DNA of 64,000 nucleotides from Bacillota bacterium (GCA_023410715.1 JAEYPN010000012.1:24830-88829), one strand, 5' to 3'; shown: positions 9,435 through 18,363, numbered from the stretch's first letter. Translations and numbers: made by a program. Notes: a model not told the origin generated them from the letters alone.

Positions 9435-10057
9435 TATAAGACCTCTTCAATAACCTTTATTGTATCCTTAACAACTTCTTCAAGTGGTTTAGTTCCATCA
9501 ATGTTTCTAAATCTTTCAGGATATTTTTCAAGCAATAATAAATAACCTTCATAAATCATGTTGTGAAATTCCAATTTTTCTAAATCTAAACGATTTACAT
9601 CACGATTAGTTGCCGAAAAAACTCGTTCTAGTCCAACTTTTGGTGGAACATTAATAAAAATCGTAATAATTGGTAAAAATCCTTCAGTTGCCAATTGATT
9701 AAGCTCATATACTCGTTCTAAGCCTATTTTCCTAGCTATTCCTTGATACACAAGTGATGAGTCAAGATATCTATCACATAGTACTATTTTTCCCATCGCT
9801 ACAGCAGGAAATATTTTTTCAGCTAAGTGTTGTCTTCTACTTGCCGCAAAAAGTAAAGCTTCTGTAATTGGATCCATTTCAACATTTTCTTTATCGAGGA
9901 TAACATTTCTTATTTGTTCAGAAATTTTTATTCCGCCTGGTTCTCTAGTTACTAGAACATCATAATTCTTTTCCTTTAAATATTTTTCGACAGCCTTGAT
10001 TACCGAAGTCTTTCCGCTTCCTTCTGTCCCTTCAAAAGTAATAAATACACCTGTCAT
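9434..10057 (-). CDS. tmk: Thymidylate kinase
   Basis: 207 residues, the normal TMK length. Start 10057 (MTGVFITFEG) is preferred over an upstream in-frame ATG because a GGAG lies 9 bases upstream and the protein then begins like its family. The P-loop FEGTEGSGKTS, the DRY-type motif VLCDRYLDSSLVYQG, and the TREPGG signature are all present. It phosphorylates dTMP to dTDP. It is the first gene of the leftward tmk-holB-ricT run and is divergent from the metal ABC transporter. Confidence 0.95.
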   Translation of the reverse strand: MTGVFITFEGTEGSGKTSVIKAVEKYLKEKNYDVLVTREPGGIKISEQIRNVILDKENVEMDPITEALLFAASRRQHLAEKIFPAVAMGKIVLCDRYLDSSLVYQGIARKIGLERVYELNQLATEGFLPIITIFINVPPKVGLERVFSATNRDVNRLDLEKLEFHNMIYEGYLLLLEKYPERFRNIDGTKPLEEVVKDTIKVIEEVL

Positions 10058-10129
10058 AAACATCATCTCCAATAAATACTTTATACCATCAAATATTATC
10101 TCACAAAATTCGTTTTTTTTAAATAACAA

Positions 10130-10158
10130 TTTAAAATAAATTGCTTCTATGATATAAT
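10130..10158 (+). promoter_or_regulatory. Sigma-A-type promoter for metal ABC transporter
   Basis: TTTAAA at 10130-10135, a 17-base spacer and a perfect TATAAT at 10153-10158. Transcription would start near 10165, about 20 bases before the ATG at 10185, which is preceded by a GAAGGTGAAAG ribosome binding site. No metal-regulator operator could be recognised. Confidence 0.65.
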
Positions 10159-10184
10159 GTTAAAGAAATAAAGAAGGTGAAAGA

Positions 10185-10859
10185 ATGAATTTAACAGTAA
10201 AGAATTTAAATTTTACATATGATTATCGTCCAATTCTTAAAGATATTAGTTTTTCTTTAGAAAAAGGTGACTTCTTAATGATCATCGGTAATAATGGCGC
10301 TGGTAAATCCACTCTTATTAAATGCTTATTAAAAATTAATAAACCGCCTCTTAATTCGATTTTCTACGATGATGAAGATGCTTTATTTCACAGACATTGG
10401 GATAAAATCGGTTATGTTCCCCAACGTTTTGAAAATTTTAATTATGAATTTCCAATTACAGTTAATGAATTATTAACCTCTTCACAATTCAAGAAAAATG
10501 CTGAAAAACGAAAATTAGAGTTATTAGATGAATTAGGAATATTAGATTTAATTAATGAAAATATTAATACTTTATCGGGTGGACAACTTCAAAGAGTATT
10601 TATTGTAAGAGCACTTTTGAATGAACCAGAAATTATTATTCTTGATGAACCTACAGCTTCAATTGATAAAGTAAGTTGTGATTTCTTTTATCAAACAATA
10701 AATAGATTAAATCAAAAAAAAGTAACCATCATTATGATTACTCATGATTTTTCCTTAACTAAAGTTAATTATACTCATGTTTTAGAATTATCCTCAATTA
10801 AAGATTTTAATTTCTTTACCAAGGATGAATATCTAAACTCTTTAAAGGAGGCTAAATAA
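10185..10859 (+). CDS. ABC transporter ATPase, zinc/manganese type (ZnuC/MntB-like)
   Basis: 224 residues. Walker A GNNGAGKST (about residue 36), Q-loop VPQRFENFN, signature LSGGQLQRV (about residue 130), Walker B IIILDEPTAS and the switch histidine MITHD are intact. Sequence and pairing with an ABC-3 permease put it in the Zn/Mn/Fe uptake group (ZnuC, MntB, TroB). It is followed by the permease after a single base. No substrate-binding lipoprotein gene of the ZnuA type lies in the window, so the binding partner must be encoded elsewhere. The metal cannot be told from sequence alone. Confidence 0.88.
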   Translation: MNLTVKNLNFTYDYRPILKDISFSLEKGDFLMIIGNNGAGKSTLIKCLLKINKPPLNSIFYDDEDALFHRHWDKIGYVPQRFENFNYEFPITVNELLTSSQFKKNAEKRKLELLDELGILDLINENINTLSGGQLQRVFIVRALLNEPEIIILDEPTASIDKVSCDFFYQTINRLNQKKVTIIMITHDFSLTKVNYTHVLELSSIKDFNFFTKDEYLNSLKEAK

Positions 10860-10860
10860 T

Positions 10861-11739
10861 ATGTCATTTATTGAAGCCTTATTATCCCAAGCCTTTTTAC
10901 AAAGGGCATTTCTTACGGGGTTACTTATTGGTATTTTAGCACCGCTTTTAGGATCACTTGTTGTGGTAAGAAGATTATCATATATAGCTGATACTTTATC
11001 ACACGTATCACTTGCTGGTATATCTACTGGCTTATATTTAATCTCTTCATTAGGATTTGTCTTCTTAGGTTCACCAATGTATCTAGGAATCGGTTTTGCT
11101 ATCATTGGGGGCTTATTTATTGAGCTTTTAAGAAACTATTATGATAACTTTAAAGAAATATCCATGCCCATAGTAATGAGTGTTGGAACGGCATTAAGCC
11201 TCTTATTCATCTCGTTATCTGGTGGAGCAAATTCAAGCATTTATAATTATTTATTTGGTAGTATTTTGACAGTTAAACCAGGATTTTTGATTCTAATTAT
11301 TTGTACAACAGCTATTACTTTAACATTATTCTTTGTGTTTAAAAAATATATTATTACCTTATGTTTTGATGAATCATTTGGCAAGATGCAAGGCTTAAAT
11401 GTCCGCTTATTCCAAATAATCTTTACCATTATACTATCAATTGTAATTTCTGTATCAGTTGAGGTTGTAGGCGTCTTACTTGTATCTTCAATGATGATTA
11501 TTCCTGTTGCTTCTGCAATGAAGATTGGATGGAGTTTTAAATCAACAGTAATAATTGCCATCATCTTCTCAGAGATTTCAATTATCTTTGGATTTTGGCT
11601 ATCTTTCGCCTTTAACATTCCCGCAGGTGCAACGATTGTCTTACTATGTGTTGCTATCTTTATTGGTTCAATACTATACAAAAAATGGTATGACAAGATA
11701 CAAGTTAATAAACTTAAAAAGAGTATTGAAGAAAAGTAA
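10861..11739 (+). CDS. ABC-3 family metal permease (ZnuB/MntC-like)
   Basis: 292 residues with about eight hydrophobic segments. Conserved ABC-3 features are visible: FLTGLLIGILAPLLGSLVVVRRLSYIADTLSHVSLAG near the N-terminus, and EVVGVLLVSSMMIIPVASA around residue 205. It forms the membrane channel for the ATPase encoded just upstream, with an AGGAGG ribosome binding site inside the end of that gene. A strong shared terminator follows. Confidence 0.9.
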   Translation: MSFIEALLSQAFLQRAFLTGLLIGILAPLLGSLVVVRRLSYIADTLSHVSLAGISTGLYLISSLGFVFLGSPMYLGIGFAIIGGLFIELLRNYYDNFKEISMPIVMSVGTALSLLFISLSGGANSSIYNYLFGSILTVKPGFLILIICTTAITLTLFFVFKKYIITLCFDESFGKMQGLNVRLFQIIFTIILSIVISVSVEVVGVLLVSSMMIIPVASAMKIGWSFKSTVIIAIIFSEISIIFGFWLSFAFNIPAGATIVLLCVAIFIGSILYKKWYDKIQVNKLKKSIEEK

Positions 11740-11770
11740 AACCGTAAGCTTAAAACTTACGGTTTTTATT
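11738..11770. terminator. Bidirectional intrinsic terminator
   Basis: Perfect inverted repeat AAAACCGTAAG (11738-11748) and CTTACGGTTTT (11756-11766) with a 7-base loop, A-rich on the left and T-rich on the right. It closes both the rightward permease gene and the leftward lipoprotein gene. Confidence 0.9.
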
Positions 11771-11772
11771 TA

Positions 11773-12420
11773 TTATTTTAGTTCTTTTGTCACATCATTA
11801 TAAACTAAGCTATAATAACTACCCTCATATTCAAGTATAAATGTTAATAATTTGTTAGGTATAAATTCATTAACAAAAGGATCATTTGAATTATTATATA
11901 ATGTAAGTATTGATAAATCATCCTTATCAACATTTAATTCAAATCTATCCTTAAATGTTTCTATTACAGTTGAAAAGGTAAATGATAAGTTACTTTTAAT
12001 TTTTATATAACTACTTAAGATCTCACATTTAGGGTCATTAGGATCATATCTGTGTGTTGGATATAGCCAGATATAATCATATCCACCAGTATTAGTTAGA
12101 ACCAAATAGTATTCAGGATAATTAGTTTCTTTTACAAAATCTTTTAGAACTTGATTATAAAAACTAAAATTAATTAAATCACTTTCTGTTACAAGCAAGT
12201 AGGTTAAAAGAAAGTCATTATCATTAGTTACAAAATTTTTCTCATTAATTTTAATAAAGTCTGTTCTTTTTATAGTAGTACTTTTCTTTAAATCTGTTGT
12301 TTTAATAGTTGATGATTGATTTAAAGTTCCTTTTTTCATTGTTGTAGAGACAGAAGTTGTTTTGTTACAAGCTGCAAATAAAAAAATACAAAATAAAAAC
12401 ATTAGACATACTTTTTTCAT
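11773..12420 (-). CDS. Hypothetical lipoprotein
   Basis: 215 residues. A start at 12420 puts MKKVCLMFLFCIFLFAAC directly behind a G-rich ribosome binding site (run of seven G), and gives a clear lipoprotein signal with lipobox FAAC at about residue 18. A Thr/Ser/Lys-rich linker (about residues 20-55) follows, then a mixed alpha/beta globular part with many aromatic residues. I do not recognise the family. It is convergent with the metal transporter and monocistronic. Confidence 0.7.
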   Translation of the reverse strand: MKKVCLMFLFCIFLFAACNKTTSVSTTMKKGTLNQSSTIKTTDLKKSTTIKRTDFIKINEKNFVTNDNDFLLTYLLVTESDLINFSFYNQVLKDFVKETNYPEYYLVLTNTGGYDYIWLYPTHRYDPNDPKCEILSSYIKIKSNLSFTFSTVIETFKDRFELNVDKDDLSILTLYNNSNDPFVNEFIPNKLLTFILEYEGSYYSLVYNDVTKELK

Positions 12421-12547
12421 ATTCCCCCCCAATATTTATAAATATTTTTATTATTTATTAACCTCATTATATCATAAATCTTTTATAAATGTTTTAGATT
12501 TTTTGTTTTTTAATCTTAAATTTTTATTATAAAAAATATTTTATAAA

Positions 12548-12574
12548 TAAAAAAAGAAGCTTTTTTTGCTTCTT
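12548..12574 (-). terminator. Intrinsic terminator of ecf-truA operon
   Basis: Arms AAGAAGC (12554-12560) and GCTTCTT (12568-12574) with a 7-base loop, followed on the minus strand by a T run. The hairpin overlaps the truA stop codon. Confidence 0.85.
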
Positions 12575-13574
12575 AATAATAGATATTGGCTAAATATAGA
12601 CCTTCTGCCAAAGCAATTCTTTTGGTCAAGTTTTTATCTTTTCTCTTAATAATTTCATCAATTGTCATATTTTGTCGATTATTAGCAATATCAAGTAATG
12701 CCCCAATCATTAACCTTATCATATTGTGTAAAAAACCATCGCCAACAATTGTTATTTCAATCTCTTTTTCATTTCTTTTAATATCAAAATTATAGATTGT
12801 TCTTACTGTATCTTCTTTTTCTCCTTTAGAGAAACTATAAAAATCATGTTCACCTATAAATGATTTACTTTCCTTAACAAACAAATCAAAATCATTGATA
12901 TTAGTATAATTTACAAAATTAACTCTAAAAGGATCAATCTCATCTAATGATAAAAAATATTTATATTCTTTTTTTATTACATCAAATCGCGAATGGAAAA
13001 GCGGGGAAACATTATAAGCCATTAAAACACGAATATCTTTAGGCAAAAAGTAATTTAATAAACTGACCCATTTTTCACAAGGTAAATCAATATTTACGTC
13101 AAAATGTACAACCTGTTTTATTGCATGAACCTTAGCATCCGTTCTAGATGCACCTGTAACTTTGATTTCTGATTTAGTTATTTTAAATAGCGCTCTTTCT
13201 AAAGCATCTTGAATTGATGGCTTTAAACTTTGCTTTTGAAAACCATAATAGTTACTACCATTATAGGCAATATCAAGTCTTATTCTTTTATATTCTGATT
13301 CAAGTGTTGTCACAATTTTATTAATTTTTTCTTTCATTGTAACCTTTTGAACATATTTAACTTTATCAATTAATAAATAAATTATTAGGTGACTATCCTC
13401 TTTTAAAGCACTTAATATTGTAATTTCTTTTTTAAATAAATTTTGAAAATAAACTTTGGCATTATCGATATCAAGCAATAACTCATCATTATCTTTAATA
13501 CCAATGCTGTCTACAAATAAGTCTATAATTTTTAAATCTTTTTTAGCAAGCAAATCTAAATATTCATTAAACAA
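12573..13574 (-). CDS. truA: tRNA pseudouridine(38-40) synthase with N-terminal extension
   Basis: 333 residues, about 80-90 more than the usual 245-270 for TruA. The catalytic domain begins near residue 98 (RIRLDIAYNGSNYYGFQKQ), with the catalytic Asp in GASRTDAKVHA (about residue 147) and FLHNMIRLMIG near the C-terminus. It isomerises uridines 38-40 of tRNAs. The start at 13574 overlaps ecfT by 8 bases; an alternative internal ATG at 13337 has an AAAGG five bases upstream and would give a nearly normal TruA, but it would leave a 230-base gap in a tightly packed operon. The extension shows no known domain to me. Confidence 0.9.
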   Translation of the reverse strand: MFNEYLDLLAKKDLKIIDLFVDSIGIKDNDELLLDIDNAKVYFQNLFKKEITILSALKEDSHLIIYLLIDKVKYVQKVTMKEKINKIVTTLESEYKRIRLDIAYNGSNYYGFQKQSLKPSIQDALERALFKITKSEIKVTGASRTDAKVHAIKQVVHFDVNIDLPCEKWVSLLNYFLPKDIRVLMAYNVSPLFHSRFDVIKKEYKYFLSLDEIDPFRVNFVNYTNINDFDLFVKESKSFIGEHDFYSFSKGEKEDTVRTIYNFDIKRNEKEIEITIVGDGFLHNMIRLMIGALLDIANNRQNMTIDEIIKRKDKNLTKRIALAEGLYLANIYY

Positions 13575-14529
13575 CTTTAAGCACCACCGTTATCGAAAGA
13601 ATTACAAATACTATAATCATCGCAAAGGTATCAAATGCTCTCCATTTTAACTCATGAAGTTTCGTTCTAGTTTTACCTGGAACAAAATTTCTAGCATCCA
13701 TCGCACTTGCAAGATTATCGCTTCTAATAATTGCAATAATAAACATTGGTACTAAAAGAGAGACAATTTGCATGATTTTATCTTTTAGCTTACCTTCTTT
13801 AAAGTCGGAACCACGGCTTGCTTGAGCCATCATTATTTTATTTGCTTCATCAAAGATAGTTGGTATATATCTTAAACTAATTGAAATAATTAAAGCATAA
13901 TTTTCAGGTTCAAGTTTAATTTTTTTAAGTGGCATTAATAATTTTTCAATACCTAAGTTTAAATCATTGGGTTTTGTTGTGAGGGTTAAAATTGTTGATA
14001 ACATTACAATGATTATCAGTCTTACAATAACAAAGACACTATCAAATACAGCTCTACTATATAGTGTAAAGTTACCATTAAATAATTCATAACCATAATT
14101 TATATATCTAGTTATAAAATAGATACCTAGTAAATAAGCAATTGTTCCTAAAAGCTTAAATGGTAATCTTTTTCTTAAAAAGAGCCAAATAACTGTTAAA
14201 CACAAAATTGCAAGTAATGAGTAAATGGTAAAGTAATGAGTTGATTCTACCAATACATCACCTGATTTATTAAATAAGATTTGGAAAATTACAGTAAATA
14301 GCAAAAATATCATAATAGGTTTTAAACCTTTAAGAACTTTTACTAAGTTAATTTTCCCAATAATTAATACGGCTAAAATAATTCCAAGAGCAATTCCAAT
14401 CTCAAGTAAAGATTTAAGAAGAAACACTGCAATCATTAAAATGATAACAGATAAGATTTTTACACGGGGATCTAATTTATAGAGAAATGATTTACCAGGG
14501 ACATATTGTCCTAATACTACACTATTCAT
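13567..14529 (-). CDS. ecfT: Energy-coupling factor transporter transmembrane protein
   Basis: 320 residues. The N-terminus (VLGQYVPGKSFLYKLDPRVKIL) and the two cytoplasmic coupling motifs (AQASRGSDF around residue 240, and ASAMDARNF around residue 280) are typical of EcfT. It is the scaffold that links the two ATPases to interchangeable vitamin-binding S components. It is about 55 residues longer than usual because of extra hydrophobic sequence at roughly residues 95-150, probably two additional membrane helices. It overlaps ecfA2 and truA by 8 bases each. Confidence 0.93.
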   Translation of the reverse strand: MNSVVLGQYVPGKSFLYKLDPRVKILSVIILMIAVFLLKSLLEIGIALGIILAVLIIGKINLVKVLKGLKPIMIFLLFTVIFQILFNKSGDVLVESTHYFTIYSLLAILCLTVIWLFLRKRLPFKLLGTIAYLLGIYFITRYINYGYELFNGNFTLYSRAVFDSVFVIVRLIIIVMLSTILTLTTKPNDLNLGIEKLLMPLKKIKLEPENYALIISISLRYIPTIFDEANKIMMAQASRGSDFKEGKLKDKIMQIVSLLVPMFIIAIIRSDNLASAMDARNFVPGKTRTKLHELKWRAFDTFAMIIVFVILSITVVLKVV

Positions 14530-15376
14530 TTTCTTTCCTCAAAAGTTCATTTATAACATCTTTCTCATCTTTTGGATAAGATAAAAGACCTAAGTCAAAC
14601 TTTTTATTTAGATCATTATAGATTTTTAATGAACTAGGCATTGATAGATCAAAATCATTTAAATTATTTTTCATAAATAGATCTTGTGGTTTCCCATCGT
14701 AAATAATTTTTCCTTTTTTCATCACAATAACACGTTTAGCGTATTTATTTACTAAATTCATATCATGAGAAATAATAACAATTGATTTATGTTCCTCTTC
14801 ATTAATTTTCTTAAACAACTCCATTAGTTCATTTCTTCCTTTTGGATCTAGTCCGCTTGTAGGTTCATCAAGAACTAAAACTTCTGGATTCATTACTAAA
14901 ATTCCTGCAAGAGATACCCGCTTTTTTTCTCCACCGGAAATTAGAAATGGACTACGATTTAGATAACTATTGTCTAGTCCAACCTGATTAATTTTCTCTT
15001 TAACAATTTTTTCTACTTCTTCTTTACTTAATTTATCGTTTCGTAAGGCAAAGCTTACATCTTTTTCTATAGATTCATCAAATAGCTGATATTCAGGAAA
15101 CTGAAATACCAGACCAACTTTTTTTCTAATTTCATTATATTTTATCTTTTTATCACGTTTATTTATAATGATATTGCCAAATATATTTACTTCACCAAAT
15201 GAAGGATGATATAAGGCATTCATATGATATGATAAAGTTGATTTACCACTTCCGGTATGACCAACTAAAAAAATAAATTCATCATTTTTTTTAATTTCAA
15301 GATTAATATTATCAAGCGCTAGATTTAAAGATTTTTTTATATATGTATAACCTACTTTTTCAAAGATAATTCCCAT
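14522..15376 (-). CDS. ecfA2: Energy-coupling factor ATPase 2
   Basis: 284 residues. Walker A GHTGSGKST, Q-loop VFQFPEYQLF, a slightly divergent signature ISGGEKKRV, Walker B VLVLDEPTSGLD and the switch HD motif (IISHDMN) are all present. With EcfA1 and EcfT it powers uptake of vitamins and other micronutrients. Its 5' end overlaps ecfA1 by 25 bases, and its 3' end overlaps ecfT by 8 bases. Confidence 0.95.
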   Translation of the reverse strand: MGIIFEKVGYTYIKKSLNLALDNINLEIKKNDEFIFLVGHTGSGKSTLSYHMNALYHPSFGEVNIFGNIIINKRDKKIKYNEIRKKVGLVFQFPEYQLFDESIEKDVSFALRNDKLSKEEVEKIVKEKINQVGLDNSYLNRSPFLISGGEKKRVSLAGILVMNPEVLVLDEPTSGLDPKGRNELMELFKKINEEEHKSIVIISHDMNLVNKYAKRVIVMKKGKIIYDGKPQDLFMKNNLNDFDLSMPSSLKIYNDLNKKFDLGLLSYPKDEKDVINELLRKENE

Positions 15377-16158
15377 AAATAAGACAAGACCTCCTTATTC
15401 TGATAATTATTCTTTAAAAGTCCATAATAGATTTTTAAAGTAGTTGGCAATTCTAAATTAGCCATTAATAATAATTCCTCATTTTTAATGATTTCTTCCT
15501 TTTTATCAAAGGCGATAACTTGTCCGTTCTTTAAAACCAAAAGTTTATCCGCAAATAAGGCTTCATCCATATCATGAGTAATGGTGATAATTGTTAAACC
15601 ATCATCATTTAATTTCTTAAGTAGAGCTAATATCTCATTTCTTCCTTCAGGATCAAGCATTGATGTAGCTTCATCAAAAATAATGATGTTAGTTGACATC
15701 GCCAAAATTCCTGCAATCGCTACACGTTGTTTTTGACCGCCAGAAAGATTCATTGGTTCAGTATAGCGATATTCACTCATATTTACTTTTTCCAAAAAGT
15801 AATCAATTCTTTCTACCATCTCTTTTTGCTCAACCATTAAATTTTCCATACCAAAGGCTATGTCATCCTCAACGTTTGTTCCAACAAATTGGTTATCAGG
15901 ATTTTGAAAAACAATTCCGATTTTTTTTCTTATTTCATAAAGATTATTCTGATTAAGGTTCAGACCATCAATAATGATTTCACCACTTTTTGATTCTAAC
16001 AATCCAACAAGTAGTCGAGCTAATGTAGACTTCCCTGAACCATTATGGCCAATAATAGAAATCCATTCACCTTTTTGAACGTCAAAAGAGACGTTTTTTA
16101 TCACGTCATTTTCTTCTTTGTAAGCAAAAGTAAGATTATTAACATGAATAAACGACAT
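15352..16158 (-). CDS. ecfA1: Energy-coupling factor ATPase 1
   Basis: 268 residues. Walker A GHNGSGKST, Q-loop VFQNPDNQFVG, signature LSGGQKQRV, Walker B IIIFDEATSMLD and ITHDMDEA are intact. Two adjacent ATG codons (16161 and 16158) are possible; the second has better spacing to the GAGGTG site. The position directly after rplQ is the standard one in Bacillota, but here a terminator at 16188-16217 separates them, so expression depends on read-through or a weak local promoter. Confidence 0.95.
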   Translation of the reverse strand: MSFIHVNNLTFAYKEENDVIKNVSFDVQKGEWISIIGHNGSGKSTLARLLVGLLESKSGEIIIDGLNLNQNNLYEIRKKIGIVFQNPDNQFVGTNVEDDIAFGMENLMVEQKEMVERIDYFLEKVNMSEYRYTEPMNLSGGQKQRVAIAGILAMSTNIIIFDEATSMLDPEGRNEILALLKKLNDDGLTIITITHDMDEALFADKLLVLKNGQVIAFDKKEEIIKNEELLLMANLELPTTLKIYYGLLKNNYQNKEVLSYLWELSLKK

Positions 16159-16187
16159 CATAACACCTCACCTTTATAGTATTTACG

Positions 16188-16217
16188 AAAAGAAGTCTTG
16201 AAATCAAGACTTCTTTT
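16188..16217 (-). terminator. Intrinsic terminator of the ribosomal superoperon
   Basis: Perfect hairpin AAAAGAAGTCTTG/CAAGACTTCTTTT with a 4-base loop and a T-rich tail on the minus strand, right after rplQ and before ecfA1. Confidence 0.88.
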
Positions 16218-16230
16218 TAGTTAATACTTG

Positions 16231-16590
16231 TTAAACTAGTTCAATAATTGCCATGTTAACGCCATCACCACGACGGGCACCAATTTTATAGATTCTTGTG
16301 TATCCACCATTGCGGTCTTGATATTTAGGCGCAACTTCATCAAATAATTTTTGGATGGCATATTTATCATCAATTTGTAAGAAACGAAGTGTTTCAGCTG
16401 CTAATCTTCTTGAAGCTAAATCACCCTTCTTGCCTAGTGTAATTAGTTTTTCAACTACACGACGTAATTCTTTTGCTTTTGTTTCGGTAGTTTCAATTCT
16501 ACCATGTAAGAAAAATTGGGTAGCTAAATCTCTCATTAGTGCTTTACGATTGTCACTTCTACGATTTAGTCTACTATATCCTCTAGCCAT
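16231..16590 (-). CDS. rplQ: 50S ribosomal protein L17
   Basis: 119 residues, full length. N-terminal RGYSRLNRRSDNRKALMRDL and FFLHGRIETTETKAKELRR are the conserved L17 segments. It sits near the peptide exit tunnel of the 50S subunit. It is the last gene of the alpha part of the operon, 20 bases after rpoA. Confidence 0.97.
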   Translation of the reverse strand: MARGYSRLNRRSDNRKALMRDLATQFFLHGRIETTETKAKELRRVVEKLITLGKKGDLASRRLAAETLRFLQIDDKYAIQKLFDEVAPKYQDRNGGYTRIYKIGARRGDGVNMAIIELV

Positions 16591-16610
16591 ATATTATTCT
16601 CCTTTCAAGA

Positions 16611-17558
16611 TTAATGTCTAGCTAAACTTAAGCCTAAATCTTCAAGTTTAACTTTTACTTCTTTTAAAGATTTCTTACCTAAGTTACGAACTTTCATCAT
16701 ATCTTCTTCTGTTTTTTCTATTAATTCGCGTAAATTGTTAATTCCCGCTCTTTTTAAACAATTGTAACTTCTTACAGATAAATCTAATTCTTCGATTGGT
16801 TTATCTAAACTATGTGAATTTTCTTCATTTTTACGTTCAATCATATAGTCTTCATAGATAGCTTTTTTACTTAATTCAACTACACAATTTAAATGATCAA
16901 TTAACATTTTGGCAGCTGTGCCTAATGCTTCTTGTGGAGAAATTGAGCCATTTGTTTCAACTTCAATCGTTAATTTATCGTAATTAGCATTGTCATCTAC
17001 TCTTGTTTTATCAACATTGTAATTTACACGCACAACTGGCGTATAAATACTGTCAATTGGAATGATTCCAACCATATTTGAATACATATGATTTTTTTCT
17101 GCACTTACATAACCATTGCCACGTCTAGCATGCATTACCATTCTGAAACGTCCCTTGTTTACAGTACAAATGTGTTGTTCTGGATTAACAATAACAACTT
17201 CATCATCACCTTGAATATCGCCGGCAGTTACTTCACATGGGCCATCAACACAAATTTCTAATGTTTTTTCAACAGAAGGATTATTTGATTCAATAACTAA
17301 TATAACAGTTTTTAAATTAAGAATGATAGAAGTAACATCTTCAACTACTCCAGTAATTGGGGTGAATTCATGTTCAACACCATCAATTTCTACATTAACA
17401 ATGGCAGCACCAGGCAAAGAAGAAAGTAATATTCTTCTTAGTGAGTTACCAACTGTTAAACCTAATCCTCTTTCAAGTGGCGAGATGATAAATTTACCAT
17501 ATGTATCATTTATATCTTCGATTATTGTACGTGGTTTTTCAAACTTCAAATCCTTCAA
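16611..17558 (-). CDS. rpoA: RNA polymerase alpha subunit
   Basis: 315 residues, typical length. The N-terminal dimerisation domain shows SPLERGLGLTVGNSLRRILLSSLPG, and the C-terminal domain binding DNA UP elements shows LDLSVRSYNCLKRAGINNLREL and VRNLGKKSLKEVKVKLEDLGL. The start codon is TTG (17556-17558), supported by an AGGGGG site eight bases upstream and by the family N-terminus; no ATG fits. A TTG start on such an essential gene is unusual. Confidence 0.97.
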   Translation of the reverse strand: MKDLKFEKPRTIIEDINDTYGKFIISPLERGLGLTVGNSLRRILLSSLPGAAIVNVEIDGVEHEFTPITGVVEDVTSIILNLKTVILVIESNNPSVEKTLEICVDGPCEVTAGDIQGDDEVVIVNPEQHICTVNKGRFRMVMHARRGNGYVSAEKNHMYSNMVGIIPIDSIYTPVVRVNYNVDKTRVDDNANYDKLTIEVETNGSISPQEALGTAAKMLIDHLNCVVELSKKAIYEDYMIERKNEENSHSLDKPIEELDLSVRSYNCLKRAGINNLRELIEKTEEDMMKVRNLGKKSLKEVKVKLEDLGLSLARH

Positions 17559-17576
17559 AGTTAGTTCCCCCTTTTC

Positions 17577-17963
17577 CTAACCACGAGGCCGTTTTGGTGG
17601 ACGACATCCGTTGTGTGGAATTGGTGTTACATCTTTGATTGCAGTAATTTCTAGACCAGCTACTTGTAAAGATCTAATTGCAGCCTCTCTACCTGGGCCT
17701 GGACCTTTTACTGTTACTTCTACTTTTTGAAGTCCGTTATCCATTGCTGCTTTAGCACAAGCTTCTGATGCTAAACCGGCAGCAAATGGTGTTGATTTAC
17801 GACTACCTTTATATCCTACTGCACCTGCACTACTCCATGCAATTGCGTTTCCGTTTGGATCAGTAATTGTAATAACTGTATTATTAAAAGTCGAATGAAT
17901 ATGTGCTACACCAGAAGGAATATTCTTTTTCACACGACGTTTTTTAATTACTTTACGTGCCAT
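17577..17963 (-). CDS. rpsK: 30S ribosomal protein S11
   Basis: 128 residues. HIHSTFNNTVITITDPNGN and the C-terminal basic tail GCRPPKRPRG are diagnostic. It forms the platform of the 30S subunit next to the 16S rRNA 3' end. It lies 19 bases after rpsM and 18 bases before rpoA. Confidence 0.97.
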   Translation of the reverse strand: MARKVIKKRRVKKNIPSGVAHIHSTFNNTVITITDPNGNAIAWSSAGAVGYKGSRKSTPFAAGLASEACAKAAMDNGLQKVEVTVKGPGPGREAAIRSLQVAGLEITAIKDVTPIPHNGCRPPKRPRG

Positions 17964-17982
17964 ACCTTGATTTCCTCCTTAA

Positions 17983-18348
17983 CTATTTCTTTTTATTAGC
18001 AACTGTTTTTCTTGGGCCTTTACGTGTACGAGCGTTATTTCTAGTATTTTGTCCGCGAACTGGTAATCCACGACGATGACGCATACCACGATAAGATCCA
18101 ATTTCCATTAAACGTTTAATGTTTAATTGTACTTCTCTTCTTAAGTCGCCTTCTACTTTTATTTTGCTAACTTCAGTACGAATTCTACTTAATTCTTCTT
18201 CAGTTAAATCTTTAACTCTTGTTTCTTCTGATACTTCAGCATTTTTTAAAATTTCTTTGGCGATGCTGTCACCAATTCCATAAATATACGTAAGAGATAC
18301 GACAATGCGTTTGTCTCTAGGGATATCTATTCCTGCAATACGTGCCAT
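17983..18348 (-). CDS. rpsM: 30S ribosomal protein S13
   Basis: 121 residues. ARIAGIDIPRDKRIVVSLTYIYGIG, the YRGMRHRRGLPVRGQNTRNNAR-type segment and the Lys-rich C-terminus are characteristic. It sits in the 30S head and contacts the P-site tRNA and bridge B1. Preceded by rpmJ (15 bases). Confidence 0.97.
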   Translation of the reverse strand: MARIAGIDIPRDKRIVVSLTYIYGIGDSIAKEILKNAEVSEETRVKDLTEEELSRIRTEVSKIKVEGDLRREVQLNIKRLMEIGSYRGMRHRRGLPVRGQNTRNNARTRKGPRKTVANKKK

Positions 18349-18363
18349 GAATGCACCTCCTAA

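Noticed and set aside
11247..11696. Long minus-strand open frame inside the metal permease gene
   Set aside because: Antisense to a clear ABC-3 permease, with no family features or ribosome binding site.
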